A stretch of 64,000 nucleotides of DNA from Symplocastrum torsivum CPER-KK1 (GTDB lineage Bacteria > Cyanobacteriota > Cyanobacteriia > Cyanobacteriales > Coleofasciculaceae). Below the pieces are notes generated by a model. The model had not been told where the DNA came from. It searched no databases and saw only the letters and a program-made list of their open reading frames with translations. Below, piece after piece: positions 18,168-28,214 of the stretch (position 1 is the first letter of the stretch; the number at the start of each line of letters is the position of its first letter). The DNA is taken from positions 1 to 64,000 of the forward strand of contig JAHHIF010000024.1 of the NCBI GenBank assembly GCA_019358875.1, written 5' to 3'. The position numbers and the translations under genes were made by a program.

Positions 18168-19273
18168 CTAGTAGAGCTTTACCAACCAAGCAACGCATGA
18201 CGCGCTTTGATAGCGGCAGCTCAATCAACATCTCACTCACTCCAGACATGGGAGTTAAGCCCAGCAAAAATCCCCTGATCGCTATAGACAACGGGAGCTT
18301 GTTTGAGAAAGTTGCAATGCTAGTTACCATTGGCGACGGGGTTGGCATCACCATTGAAAAGATGTTGAACCTGATTGCAGAGCAACCAAGGGGTAAAACA
18401 AGAGTTTCTTCATCCCGTGCCAGCAGTCCTGTTAAAGGAAACTTAGAAGTTACCTACAGGGGCAAGACCTTCACCACTGACATGAAAGGCGCAAGCCTAG
18501 GAGGTGTAAGCGGTTTACACGGCGACAAAATGGACAAATTGACCCTAAGAATTATCTTCGCTCTCACCCTAATGGGGTTAGGGAATGGGGAAGAAGTTGA
18601 TTTATCTGTAACTACTTTCTTTACTGCTGGCAAATTCAAAGCGCAAGAGGCTTCTGCACTAAAACAGGTACAACGAGAGCTAACTTGGAGTACTCCACAA
18701 GGGCGGATGTCTAACATAATAAAGAGCTTGCAACTTCACCCGGAGGGCTATCACCTCGGCTTTTATCGCGCCCTATCAACCCCGGAAAATCCTGGAATTC
18801 AGGGAGTCTGGTCAGCGCGTTACGACATTGGGTATCGGACTTTTCTTCTTAACTTTGTTGACCCCTACGGATTCTTTGACGACAATCGAAGCCAAAGTTT
18901 TGATGGCAAAGGAACATCACTATTTTATGAATGGGTAGCCCAAGAAGCCGGGATAGATAACAGTGAAGACCCACAATTTATACAAGCTGTAAACAGCGGT
19001 GCTGAATTTTACCGACCCCAGGGAGCCTTCGAGGATACCCCTCTGGGTGAGGCAATTGAGACAGCAAAAGGCTGGTACATCGGAGAACTAGGCGAATTAA
19101 TAGCTGATTATACACCGCCAGAAATTGAGAGTTCTTGCATCGGCGGCGGTGGCGCACACCTATTCGGCGCTGACCTATTAGACGAAATGAGAGGAAGCGA
19201 TCGCTACATTGTGGATGAGCCAGACATTGCCAACGTGACCGCTCAACTTGTCCAGCTAGCAAAGCAAGTCTAA
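18164..19273 (+). CDS. ParM/StbA-like actin-family ATPase (plasmid segregation)
   Basis: Encodes 369 residues. Actin-fold signatures: an N-terminal phosphate-1-like segment (PLIAIDNGSLFEKVAM), a mid segment IGYRTFLLNFVD at the phosphate-2 position, an adenosine-like motif SSCIGGGGAHLFG and the family-typical end RYIVDEPDIANVTAQL. Such proteins polymerise into filaments that push plasmid copies apart. The usual DxGxxT of phosphate-2 is altered here (GYRTF), so ATPase details may differ. It is translationally coupled to the gene before it and is followed by a terminator at 19309. Confidence 0.6.
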   Translation: MTSRALPTKQRMTRFDSGSSINISLTPDMGVKPSKNPLIAIDNGSLFEKVAMLVTIGDGVGITIEKMLNLIAEQPRGKTRVSSSRASSPVKGNLEVTYRGKTFTTDMKGASLGGVSGLHGDKMDKLTLRIIFALTLMGLGNGEEVDLSVTTFFTAGKFKAQEASALKQVQRELTWSTPQGRMSNIIKSLQLHPEGYHLGFYRALSTPENPGIQGVWSARYDIGYRTFLLNFVDPYGFFDDNRSQSFDGKGTSLFYEWVAQEAGIDNSEDPQFIQAVNSGAEFYRPQGAFEDTPLGEAIETAKGWYIGELGELIADYTPPEIESSCIGGGGAHLFGADLLDEMRGSDRYIVDEPDIANVTAQLVQLAKQV

Positions 19274-19308
19274 CATCGCGGCGACCCAAAATGTTCACCT
19301 TAGTTTGT

Positions 19309-19334
19309 GCCCTCGGAGAGTCGAGGGCTTTTTT
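19309..19334 (+). terminator. Rho-independent terminator after ParM-like gene
   Basis: GCCCTCG (19309-19315) pairs with CGAGGGC (19322-19328), followed by six Ts. It ends four bases before the ATG of the next small ORF. Confidence 0.8.
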
Positions 19335-19337
19335 GTA

Positions 19338-19523
19338 ATGCCCAATCGACCCAAGTTTATCAAATTCAACAAACTTCTCTCCCAGCGTGACCCCTCTGAA
19401 GAAGAAGCACAACGGCTTATCAAACTCAGGAAGGAGGTTAAACGTTTGAAGCGTCAGCGAATCATCGTTACCAGCGGCGCTTGCCTGATAACCGCCATCA
19501 TCGTCTATCTACTCAGCAGGTAA
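19338..19523 (+). CDS. Small single-pass membrane protein, unknown function
   Basis: About 61 residues from the ATG at 19338. The first 40 residues are basic and helical (SEEEAQRLIKLRKEVKRLKRQR). A C-terminal hydrophobic segment (IIVTSGACLITAIIVYLLSR) is a probable membrane anchor. There is no ribosome site, because the start follows directly after a terminator hairpin; a TTG at 19305 would lie upstream of it. The gene ends 2 nt before the wall-hydrolase gene, which suggests that the two work together. Confidence 0.5.
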   Translation: MPNRPKFIKFNKLLSQRDPSEEEAQRLIKLRKEVKRLKRQRIIVTSGACLITAIIVYLLSR

Positions 19524-19525
19524 TC

Positions 19526-20803
19526 ATGAGCAGTGTATCTATATCTATAGCAAACAAAATAGACAGGCTAGAGCGTGACCTACACGCGCTCAAAACTCGT
19601 AATCCTTGGCAGCTTGAGAAAGAGATTAACAATTTGCTCAAAGCTCTGAATGCTGAGCCAAGTTCAGACAGAGACTACCTTCGTGAGCGGTTGTTTACCA
19701 TCGCCGCGACAGCGATACTTACTACTGGCGTAATGCGAAGTCTTGATTCATCACCCGTAGCGAGATTCTTTAGTAGCGAAAAATCTCAGATTCATACTGA
19801 GCAAGTGCAGCCAGGTTTAGACAAAGGTTTAGCTAAACCAGCACCACCCATAGCTAAACCAACAACTAAACCAGCTCCTAAACCGGAGACTAAACCTGTA
19901 GCCAAACAAGGAATTTCTCTAGAAAGATTGATGAAGGCGATCGCTACTCAGGAGTCAAACGAGAATCACACCGTCATCAATGGTGACTCTGGAGCCAGCG
20001 GTAAATGGCAAGTTATGCCAAGCAATATCCCTAGTTGGTCGAAAGCGGCTTTAGGTCGTGAGGTTAGTCATAGTCAATTCATGAATTCACCTCAGATTCA
20101 GCACGAGATTGTCAAACATCGCCTAGGGCTTTACCTAAACCAACAGTCTGAACCAGGGCGAAGCGAAGAAGAAATCATTAGGCGAGTTGCCAGCGCCTGG
20201 TACTCAGGACAACCTCGACTCTGGAACAACACGAAACCTCAGTACAGTAACGGGCGTAAATATCCCAGCATTGCCGAGTACACAGCTTCTATCTGGAATC
20301 GCTATTCTTCGGTCAACTCTGTCTCGAAATTTGCAGACACCAAAGCGATTATCGCCACCTGGGAGAAAAAGTGGCAGTCAGACCCAAAAACAGGAGATAT
20401 GATAGCCGGATACGCAGTGTCATCGGCGCGAGGATGGCGAAAAGATTGGAAAGATGGGAAGCCGGAATATCACGGAAGTGTTGATTTAGCAGCACCTCTG
20501 GGTACTCCTTTATATGCGCTCGCAGATGGTCAAGTGAAATGTTTTCAAGATGCCTATGGAGGCGGAACCGTGGTTTCGTTTACTTCAAATTTATTTCCTG
20601 GTTTAGAATTTGAGCTTCTACACTTGAGCCGATGCACAAATAAACGATTCGTAAAGGAGAGTGAGGTCATCGGTTACATCGGAAGCACTGGAAATAGTAC
20701 AGGTCCGCATCTACACCTACAAATCAATTCACTAATTTCAGGCAACTCGCTAAGAGTGCGAAGTGGATGGTTGTACTGGTTTGTTACAGGGAAGAAGCCA
20801 TGA
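19526..20803 (+). CDS. Lytic transglycosylase-M23 peptidase fusion (cell-wall hydrolase)
   Basis: About 425 residues from the ATG at 19526 (an open frame begins at 19481). Order of parts: N-terminal coiled region, a hydrophobic stretch (about 58-75, LFTIAATAILTTGVM), a Lys/Pro-rich linker, an SLT-like domain (residues about 130-260: AIATQESNENHTVINGDSGA, SGKWQVMPSNIPSW) and an M23/LytM domain with HGSVDLAAP and GPHLHLQ, that is, the metal-binding His, Asp and HxH. It probably cleaves both glycan strands and peptide cross-links. Such fusions occur in conjugation and phage-type modules. It lies in the ParM-like block, next to a membrane protein. Confidence 0.75.
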   Translation: MSSVSISIANKIDRLERDLHALKTRNPWQLEKEINNLLKALNAEPSSDRDYLRERLFTIAATAILTTGVMRSLDSSPVARFFSSEKSQIHTEQVQPGLDKGLAKPAPPIAKPTTKPAPKPETKPVAKQGISLERLMKAIATQESNENHTVINGDSGASGKWQVMPSNIPSWSKAALGREVSHSQFMNSPQIQHEIVKHRLGLYLNQQSEPGRSEEEIIRRVASAWYSGQPRLWNNTKPQYSNGRKYPSIAEYTASIWNRYSSVNSVSKFADTKAIIATWEKKWQSDPKTGDMIAGYAVSSARGWRKDWKDGKPEYHGSVDLAAPLGTPLYALADGQVKCFQDAYGGGTVVSFTSNLFPGLEFELLHLSRCTNKRFVKESEVIGYIGSTGNSTGPHLHLQINSLISGNSLRVRSGWLYWFVTGKKP

Positions 20804-20913
20804 ACAATCAACAATCCTGGGATTCCTATATTCAAGTTCGCGACTGGAGACGGAAGAAATGGCGTTTCAATTACACTAATATCTTAACCAGAGTGCTGAG
20901 GCTCAACAAGTAG
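20800..20913 (+). CDS. 37-residue basic peptide, coupled to wall hydrolase
   Basis: ATG overlaps the wall-hydrolase stop as ATGA. The product (MNNQQSWDSYIQVRDWRRKK...) is Arg/Trp/Lys-rich. It is too short for a family call. The overlap supports real translation. Confidence 0.4.
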   Translation: MNNQQSWDSYIQVRDWRRKKWRFNYTNILTRVLRLNK

Positions 20914-21861
20914 AGAAAGGGCTTTCTCCATAAACTTCCCTAGCCAATAGCGATCGCACTTAATCTGTTCCCGTCCTCAGCAGTAGAAAGCTGCTGTTTG
21001 CGGTAAACTAACTACTTGGGTAAAATTATGCACAAAGGGAGATTTGTTCCCCTGGTCATCGTTAGCGTCACGATCTCTAACCCACAGATATCTAGAACGA
21101 ATTAGCGGCTCGGTCACGGATCTCCGTGATGAAGGTAAAAGATGTGCCAAGTTTGGTACATCTTTCTAGAAGAATTTCTGCTGACGTAGAAACCAAAAGA
21201 TTATTCGGGCGTTTCAGGTTTTGCTGTTCAGCATAGCTCCGCCTTGCTTCTTGACCGTTACGGTTGTTCTTCATCTTGTTCTTAAGGTTGCTCAAATAAT
21301 AAAAGATCAACCATTAATTAACGTTATACCGTTGTTTTAGCAAGACTTCTAATTTCGGAGCCTGTTTTTAAGTACTTGTTGAGAATTAGAATCAGTAAAC
21401 TAGCTGTAAAATATGCTGTAGTACGTTAGATAGTGATGATAAGTATAAATACATCACAGGTAGCTACGAGGTGAAAGGAAAGGTTATCAGTTGCTCAACT
21501 GTAGTAACAAATTTGTTACTACGCTAATGCCTTTAAGCGGAGTCTTAAGAAATATTCTTGATAAAGGTCTCATGCCTACAACGTCCCAAAAAGATAGAAA
21601 GCCGGGGTTTTAGTGACGTAGATTAAGTGACGAGTTGTTGGTACAGAGTTAGAGGCTGTAGTGCCATTTTTTAATAAGGTGCGAGACTATACCAGAAACG
21701 GGTCGTTTTAATGACACAGACCTAACTCTCGGCTTAGTTTTATCCCTTAGAAAATACTCAGTCCACGCCATTTGGCTTAGAAAATTAGGTGAATATACCA
21801 GGTGAGATTCAATGCCTTTTCGGTTAGCCTCGATAAGGACTATCTGGGAGACATTCCCGCC
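20914..21861. other. About 950 bp with no convincing gene
   Basis: The only candidate is a weak 60-codon minus-strand ORF at 21092-21274 (start MKNNRNGQEARRSY). AT-rich stretches occur at 21290-21480. This is the left junction between the ParM-like block and the NRPS locus, and looks like decayed sequence. Confidence 0.45.
21092..21274 (-). CDS. Possible small protein (60 aa), doubtful
   Basis: ATG at 21274 gives 60 residues, with a basic N-terminus and a Thr/Phe-rich end (GTSFTFITEIRD). There is no clear ribosome site, no motif and no neighbouring gene on the strand. It may be chance. Confidence 0.25.
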   Translation of the reverse strand: MKNNRNGQEARRSYAEQQNLKRPNNLLVSTSAEILLERCTKLGTSFTFITEIRDRAANSF

Positions 21862-22104
21862 ATGCCGACAACTGAATCGCTATCCACTGCTGTGCTTATC
21901 AAAGAAAGCCGAAAGCGCCTGGGGCTGACTTAATTGCAGTTTGCCAAAACACTGGGGATGTCCTTTCAGTCAGTGAACCGTAGGGAACGGGGCAAGACGA
22001 AGCCTTTGCCGATAGTTCTCAAGCAGATTGAGGTGATGGTGAAGGAGATGGGCGTTCGCGGGGAGGATTTGCTGGAGCAGTATTTTTTAAAGGATAAGAG
22101 TTAA
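21862..22104 (+). pseudogene. XRE-type helix-turn-helix regulator, inactivated by a nonsense codon
   Basis: The frame from ATG 21862 to TAA 22104 encodes 80 codons that read as an HTH protein (LIKESRKRLGLT-stop-LQFAKTLGMSFQSVN, then RGKTKPLPIVLKQIEVM). The stop at 21931-21933 (TAA) replaces a position that is normally Gln (CAA) at the start of helix 2, and the usual Trp in NRWERG is Arg. The final TAA overlaps the NRPS ATG by one base. It may once have controlled or preceded the NRPS operon. Confidence 0.75.
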
Positions 22105-25100
22105 TGGCTTACTGCTTAATACGTGTTGGTTCCTACCCCAATGCTTTTGGTTTGGCGAAGTTGGCAATAGGGAGCAACTTGATCGTTATCCCCAAACTCG
22201 AAGTCAAAGGCGACCTGTCTGAGTCCCCTCCTGGAACGATAACAGCGATTGAACCTGGCTTCCTTACAGTTTCTACAGCAAGTAACGAGGTAGTGCTGTC
22301 CCAGGTGCTAACCATAGATGGTCAAGTGCTATCGATTCCAGATTTGGTCGAGAGATTTGGACTGCAAGTTGGGTATCGATTTAAGGACATTGAGCCAGAT
22401 AGCGCGAAGCGTATTGAGAGGCTTGATGGATTAATCGCTAAGCACGAAGCTTTTTGGGTAGAGAAGCTGGCGACGTTACAGCCCATCACGGTTCCCTATG
22501 CAAATCGGACGGCATCACACTTGGAACAGAAGCAGTACACGAGTGTAAAGATGTTCATACCGCATGAGGTCACAACCCTCCTAAAGGAGCGCCAGCCGGA
22601 ATGGAATCAAGGCGACTTTCTGTTTGCTGCATTTGCCACTTATCTAACCCGTATTGGAGGAACAGGATGTTTTGATATCGGATTTAGAGATGTTGAGCTG
22701 CAACGGGAGTTGAGAGGACTGGAAGACTTTTTTGCCTCAATTGTTCCTTGCCGCGTAGATATAGACTACGAGCAAAATTTTGAGGAAGTTTTTGAAGCTT
22801 TTAGGAAGCAAGTGGAGTTGACGAAACTTCAAAAGACTTATGGGCGTGATGTCGTAGCTAGGTATCCGGCTCTTCGTTCACTGTCTGAGCTGAGTCGTGA
22901 GTCGCTGTTTCCGGTGGTCGTAGAACGGGTAGAAAAACTAGACTATCACCAAGCTGGGTCTGGTAATGAGTTGACCTTGGTCATTCCGTCAGAGGGGAAA
23001 GAATGCTGTTGGCTCTATAACACCGAGGCATTAAATGGTGACAGCATTGTCAGGATTTTGGATCAGTTTACTACTTTTTTGCAAGGCATTGTAACTGACT
23101 CCAAAGAGCGCGTTGCCGCTCTGCCTGTGTTATCTGAGCCGGAGCGTCACAAAATTCTGATGGAGTGGAATGATACTCAGGCAGATTACCCCAAGGATAA
23201 GTGTATCCATCAGTTATTTGAGGAGCAGGTGGAGCTGACACCTGATGCCCTGTCGGTAGTTTATGAAGACAAACAGTTGAGCTATCGGGAACTGAATGCA
23301 AGAGCGAATCAGCTAGCGCACTACCTGCAAAAACTGGGGGTGGGACCGGAAGTTTTAGTGGGGATTTTCGTAGAGCGATCGCTTGAGATGATGGTGGGGC
23401 TTCTCGGTATTCTCAAAGCGGGTGGAGCCTACGTACCTCTAGATCCGGCATATCCGAAAGAACGTCTAGCGTTCATGCTGTCAGACTCACAGGTGTCAGT
23501 GCTATTGACCCAAGAAAAGTTGCTAGCTGGATTGCCTGAGCAGGGTGCGGAGGCGATCTGCTTGGATACAGACTGGGGCGTAATTTCTCAGGAGAGTGAG
23601 GACAATCTCAACAGCAGGGTTAATCCCACCAACTTGGCCTATATAATTTACACCTCTGGGTCAACCGGGAAACCAAAGGGAACGATGATTGTCCACCAAG
23701 GACTGGTCAATTATCTTAGCTGGTGCATAAAAGCGTATGCAGTAGCCGATGGGGTTGGTTCTCCGGTTCATTCTTCGATTGGGTTCGACGCGACCATTAC
23801 CAGCTTATTCTCTCCCCTATTGGTGGGACAGAGTGTAGTCTTCCTCCCGGAGAAGCAGGAGATAGAGGCTCTTAGTGCCGTCTTGTGTTCTCAAAGTAAT
23901 TTTAGCCTCGTCAAAATCACCCCAGCCCATCTAGCACTACTCAGTGAGTTATTACCCAGTAAGCAGGCGGCGGGTCAGACAAGAGCCTTAATTATCGGTG
24001 GCGAGGCTCTGTCGAAAAAGAGCATTTCATTCTGGCAGACTCACGCACCTGAAACTAGACTAGTCAACGAATACGGTCCAACAGAAACGGTTGTTGGATG
24101 CTGTATCTATGAGGTTCCGACTCAGACCTCCCTATCAGGTCTGGTTCCAATTGGTCGTCCTATTGCCAATACTCAGCTTTATATATTGGATCAGTCTCTC
24201 CAACCCATCCCCATCGGGGTCGTGGGTGAACTGCACATCGGTGGCGATGGCTTAGCGCGGGGCTATCTCAACCGAACGGAGTTGACAACCCAGAAGTTCA
24301 TCCCCAACCCCTTTAGTGATGAACCCGGATCACGTCTGTACAAAACTGGAGACTTAGCCCGCTATTTACCGGACGGTAACATCGAGTTTCTCGGTCGCAT
24401 CGATAATCAGGTAAAAATTCGTGGCTTCCGCATCGAGCTGGGCGAGATTGAGGCAGTGCTGAGGCAAAACCGGGCTGTGCAGGATGCCTTAGTTATAGAC
24501 CAGGAGTACGGCCCTGGTGACAAGCGCTTAGTAGCCTATGTGGTTCCCAGTCAGGAGCAAGTCCTGCCAGCCAGTGAACTGCGTCGCTACCTAAAGCAGA
24601 AACTGCCCGACCACATGGTGCCTTCGGCATTTGTGCTGCTGGAAGCGCTGCCGCTGACACCCAACGGTAAGGTGGATCGCCGCGCTCTGCCAGTGCCGGA
24701 CCCCACCAGATCCGATCTGGAAGAAGATTTTGTGGCTCCTCACACGCCCGTTGAAAAAATGCTGGCAGAAATCTGGGCTGAAGTGCTCGGCATCGAGCGA
24801 GTCGGCATCCACAACAAGTTCTTGGAATTGGGCGGACATTCCTTACTCGCTATCAGGATTGTAAGTCGATTGCGTGACACCTTAAAGGTGGAGTTACCTA
24901 TAAGTAGCCTGTTTGCATCTCCAACTGTAGCCGAACTAGCCAAGCGCATCGAGGCAAGTCATCAGGAAAAGCCTTTCTTGCAAGCTCCCCCCATCCGACC
25001 CGTTTCCAGGAACCAAAACTTGCCACTCTCGTGGAACCAGCAGCGACTGTGGTTCCTCGCACAATTAGAACCCAATAGTCCTGTTTATAATGAACCCTTC

Positions 25101-28100
25101 ACCATTCGCTTTGGGGGTGCTATAGACGTAGATGCACTCTCAAAAGCCCTCAATGAAATCATCAAACGTCACGAAAGCCTGCGCGAGCGCTTCATCACGA
25201 TAGATGGCCAACCCGTTCAGGTGATCGATCCACCCTCTACTTTCAACCTAGCCGTAGTGGATCTCCGACAATTCCCAGAAGACCAACGGGAAGCCGAAGC
25301 TTTGCGGTTGGCAATTAGGGAGTCTAAGCAGCTGTTTGACCTAACTTCTGGGCCACTGCTGCGAGCTACGTTGATGCAACTGGCAGATCAGGACTACAGG
25401 TTATTCCTGACCGTTCATCACATCGTTATTGATGGTGTTTCGATCTACAGCGTGTTTGTTCCAGAACTCGCAGCACTCTACGAAGCTTTCTCTACCGCCA
25501 AACCCTCCCCACTTGCAGAACTGCCCATACAATACGCTGACTTTACCCTCTGGCAACGACAATGGCTGGCTGGAGAGATTCTGGAAAGTCAATTAAACTA
25601 CTGGAAACAGCAGCTACGGGGCGACCTGCCTGTACTACAGCTGCCTTATGACCGTCCGCGACCCGCCGTTCAGACTTTCCGAGGTGCAAGGCAATGTCTG
25701 ACACTATCCAAAGACCTGACCTCGTCGCTCAAAGCTCTCTCGCGACAAGAGGGAGTCACGCTATTCATGACGCTGCTGGCCGCGTTCAAAACCTTGCTCT
25801 ATCGCTACACAGAGCAGGAAGATATTGTGGTGGGCACTGTCAGCGCAGGTCGCAACAGACCGGAGATTGAAGGGCTAATCGGGTTTTTCCTCAACACTCT
25901 AGTGTTGCGTACTGATATGTCAGGTTCCCCTAGTTTTCGACAGCTACTGGGACGAGTGCGGGAAATAACACTAGGGGCTTATGGCCATGAAGACTTGCCT
26001 TTTGAGAAGCTAATACAGACACTCCAACCCGATCGCAATCTAAGCCATAACCCCCTGTTTCAAGTGGCGTTTGTTTTGGAACCTCCAATGCCATCTTTGA
26101 ATTGTGGCTGGACTATGAGTCAGCTGGATATCCAAACCGATACGGCGAAGCTCGATCTGACCCTCGAACTAGACGAAAGACCGGAAGGGATTATTGGTCG
26201 CTTTGAATACAACACGGATTTGTTTGACGCCAGCACTATCTCACGGATGATCGACCACTTTCAGACTTTACTCGAAGGGATTGTGGCTGACCCGGACAAG
26301 CGCCTCTGGGAATTACCGCTCTTGACGGTAGCCCAACAGCAGCAACTAATGGCGTTGAATAACACAAAAGCGGATTATCCTTTGGAGGCGTGCATCCACC
26401 AACTGTTTGAGGCGCAGGTGGAGCGCACACCCGATGCCGTCGCGGTGGTCTTTGAAGGGGAACAGCTAACCTACCTCCAGTTGAATCAACGGGCGAATCA
26501 ACTAGCACACCACCTGCAAAAATTGGGTGTCGAGCCAGAGATGCTGGTCGGAATTTGTGTAGAGCGATCGCTAGAGATGGTCGTAGGACTCCTAGGCATT
26601 CTCAAGGCTGGTGGGGCTTATTTGCCGTTAGACCCATCGTATCCTCAGGAGCGTCTAGCCTTCATGCTGGAAGATGCCCAGGTGTCGGTGCTGTTAACCC
26701 AACAGAAGCTAGTGGCAGATCTTCCTGAGTACGGAGGGCACCGTTTCTGCTTGGACACTGAGTGGGAAGTACTCGCCCAAGAAAGCGAGGAAAAACCCCT
26801 CAGCAGCGTAACGACTGATAACCTCGCCTACACAATCTACACATCAGGTTCTACAGGGAAACCCAAAGGAGTGTTGGTAACCCATCAAAACCTAGTCCAC
26901 TCCACCAGTGCTCGTATTTCTTATTACAGCGAACCCGTCACCAGTTTCCTATTACTTTCGTCGTTTGCCTTTGACAGTTCGATCGCGGGCATCTTTTGGA
27001 CATTGTGCCAGGGAGGCATACTTGTACTACCACCAGCAAAGTTCCAACAAGAGCTATTACAGCTTACAAAGTTAATTGCTCAACATCATGTGTCGCATTT
27101 ATTGAGTCTTCCATCTCTCTATAACCTGATTTTGGAGCAAGCGGAACCACAACAGCTCACTTGTCTTCGTACTGTTATTGTGGCAGGCGAACCGTGTTCC
27201 AGAGAGTTGGTTGAACACCATAGCAAGCTGCTGGCGAACACATCTTTGTTCAACGAATATGGTCCAACAGAAGGAACGGTTTGGAGCAGTGTATATCATT
27301 GTCAGCCTTCGGGAATCAGAACACAGGTTCCGATTGGTCGCCCCATTGCCAATATGCAGATCTATCTGCTGAATAAATATTTGAATCCTGTTCCTATAGG
27401 TGTACCAGGCGAAATTCACATCGGCGGCGCAGGCATCGCCCGAGGCTACCTCAACCGCCCGGAGTTAACCAACCAGAAGTTCATCCCCAACCCCTTTAGC
27501 GATGAACCTGGGCAACGCCTTTACAAAACTGGCGACTTAGCCCGCTACCTAAGCGACGGCAACATTGAGTTTCTCGGTCGCCTCGACCATCAGGTAAAGA
27601 TTCGCGGCTTCCGCATCGAACTAGGCGAACTTGAGTCAACACTCTTGCAACACCCCAGCGTGCGAGAAACCGCAGTCATAGCCAGAGAAGATATCCCCAG
27701 CGATAAACGTCTAGTAGCCTACATCGTACCTAACCCAGAGCAGACACCCACTATTGATGGACTGCGCCGCTTCCTCAAGCAGAAACTGCCCGACTACATG
27801 GTGCCATCAGCCTTCGTACTGCTAAATACCCTGCCCCTAACCCCTAACGGCAAAGTAGACCGCCGCGCTCTACCAGTGCCTGACCAGTCACGACCAGACC
27901 AGTCAGTCAAGTTTATGGCTCCTCGCACCTCCATAGAGCAGCAGCTAGCTGATATCTGGGCTGAAGTCCTAAGACTGGAGCAGGTCGGCGTCCATGACAA
28001 CTTTTTTGAATTGGGGGGACATTCCCTGCTGGCAACCCAAGTTATTTCTCGCTTGCGCCAAGCCTTCGGAGTGGAACTCCCCGTGCGTGCCTTATTTGAA

Positions 28101-28214
28101 GCACCTACTGTGGCTGACTTAGGCACTCGCCTTGAGACAGTTCGTTGGGCAGCGCAAGAGTTGCAAGCTCATAAGAGCGACACAATGGGCGATTATGAAG
28201 AGGGAGAACTATGA
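22104..28214 (+). CDS. Nonribosomal peptide synthetase, 5'-truncated loading part plus two modules
   Basis: Encodes 2036 residues. Residues about 1-100 match the C-terminal domain of a formyltransferase as fused to some NRPS starters (VGSYPNAFGLAKLAIG, LTIDGQVLSIPDLVERFG); its catalytic half is missing. Residues about 115-345 are the C-terminal half of a condensation domain without HHxxxDG. Then A1 (core YTSGSTGKPKG near 515), PCP1 (LGGHSLL near 909), a full C domain (HHIVIDG near 1104), A2 (core near 1578) and PCP2 (GGHSLL near 1971). By alignment to GrsA, pocket residues of A1 read D-A-T-K-I-G-E-V-G, close to the Asn code; A2 reads D-S-A-S-V-A-E-V-W, which I cannot assign. An AAGGA site precedes ATG. 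It overlaps the next gene by 4 nt. Confidence 0.85.
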   Translation: MAYCLIRVGSYPNAFGLAKLAIGSNLIVIPKLEVKGDLSESPPGTITAIEPGFLTVSTASNEVVLSQVLTIDGQVLSIPDLVERFGLQVGYRFKDIEPDSAKRIERLDGLIAKHEAFWVEKLATLQPITVPYANRTASHLEQKQYTSVKMFIPHEVTTLLKERQPEWNQGDFLFAAFATYLTRIGGTGCFDIGFRDVELQRELRGLEDFFASIVPCRVDIDYEQNFEEVFEAFRKQVELTKLQKTYGRDVVARYPALRSLSELSRESLFPVVVERVEKLDYHQAGSGNELTLVIPSEGKECCWLYNTEALNGDSIVRILDQFTTFLQGIVTDSKERVAALPVLSEPERHKILMEWNDTQADYPKDKCIHQLFEEQVELTPDALSVVYEDKQLSYRELNARANQLAHYLQKLGVGPEVLVGIFVERSLEMMVGLLGILKAGGAYVPLDPAYPKERLAFMLSDSQVSVLLTQEKLLAGLPEQGAEAICLDTDWGVISQESEDNLNSRVNPTNLAYIIYTSGSTGKPKGTMIVHQGLVNYLSWCIKAYAVADGVGSPVHSSIGFDATITSLFSPLLVGQSVVFLPEKQEIEALSAVLCSQSNFSLVKITPAHLALLSELLPSKQAAGQTRALIIGGEALSKKSISFWQTHAPETRLVNEYGPTETVVGCCIYEVPTQTSLSGLVPIGRPIANTQLYILDQSLQPIPIGVVGELHIGGDGLARGYLNRTELTTQKFIPNPFSDEPGSRLYKTGDLARYLPDGNIEFLGRIDNQVKIRGFRIELGEIEAVLRQNRAVQDALVIDQEYGPGDKRLVAYVVPSQEQVLPASELRRYLKQKLPDHMVPSAFVLLEALPLTPNGKVDRRALPVPDPTRSDLEEDFVAPHTPVEKMLAEIWAEVLGIERVGIHNKFLELGGHSLLAIRIVSRLRDTLKVELPISSLFASPTVAELAKRIEASHQEKPFLQAPPIRPVSRNQNLPLSWNQQRLWFLAQLEPNSPVYNEPFTIRFGGAIDVDALSKALNEIIKRHESLRERFITIDGQPVQVIDPPSTFNLAVVDLRQFPEDQREAEALRLAIRESKQLFDLTSGPLLRATLMQLADQDYRLFLTVHHIVIDGVSIYSVFVPELAALYEAFSTAKPSPLAELPIQYADFTLWQRQWLAGEILESQLNYWKQQLRGDLPVLQLPYDRPRPAVQTFRGARQCLTLSKDLTSSLKALSRQEGVTLFMTLLAAFKTLLYRYTEQEDIVVGTVSAGRNRPEIEGLIGFFLNTLVLRTDMSGSPSFRQLLGRVREITLGAYGHEDLPFEKLIQTLQPDRNLSHNPLFQVAFVLEPPMPSLNCGWTMSQLDIQTDTAKLDLTLELDERPEGIIGRFEYNTDLFDASTISRMIDHFQTLLEGIVADPDKRLWELPLLTVAQQQQLMALNNTKADYPLEACIHQLFEAQVERTPDAVAVVFEGEQLTYLQLNQRANQLAHHLQKLGVEPEMLVGICVERSLEMVVGLLGILKAGGAYLPLDPSYPQERLAFMLEDAQVSVLLTQQKLVADLPEYGGHRFCLDTEWEVLAQESEEKPLSSVTTDNLAYTIYTSGSTGKPKGVLVTHQNLVHSTSARISYYSEPVTSFLLLSSFAFDSSIAGIFWTLCQGGILVLPPAKFQQELLQLTKLIAQHHVSHLLSLPSLYNLILEQAEPQQLTCLRTVIVAGEPCSRELVEHHSKLLANTSLFNEYGPTEGTVWSSVYHCQPSGIRTQVPIGRPIANMQIYLLNKYLNPVPIGVPGEIHIGGAGIARGYLNRPELTNQKFIPNPFSDEPGQRLYKTGDLARYLSDGNIEFLGRLDHQVKIRGFRIELGELESTLLQHPSVRETAVIAREDIPSDKRLVAYIVPNPEQTPTIDGLRRFLKQKLPDYMVPSAFVLLNTLPLTPNGKVDRRALPVPDQSRPDQSVKFMAPRTSIEQQLADIWAEVLRLEQVGVHDNFFELGGHSLLATQVISRLRQAFGVELPVRALFEAPTVADLGTRLETVRWAAQELQAHKSDTMGDYEEGEL

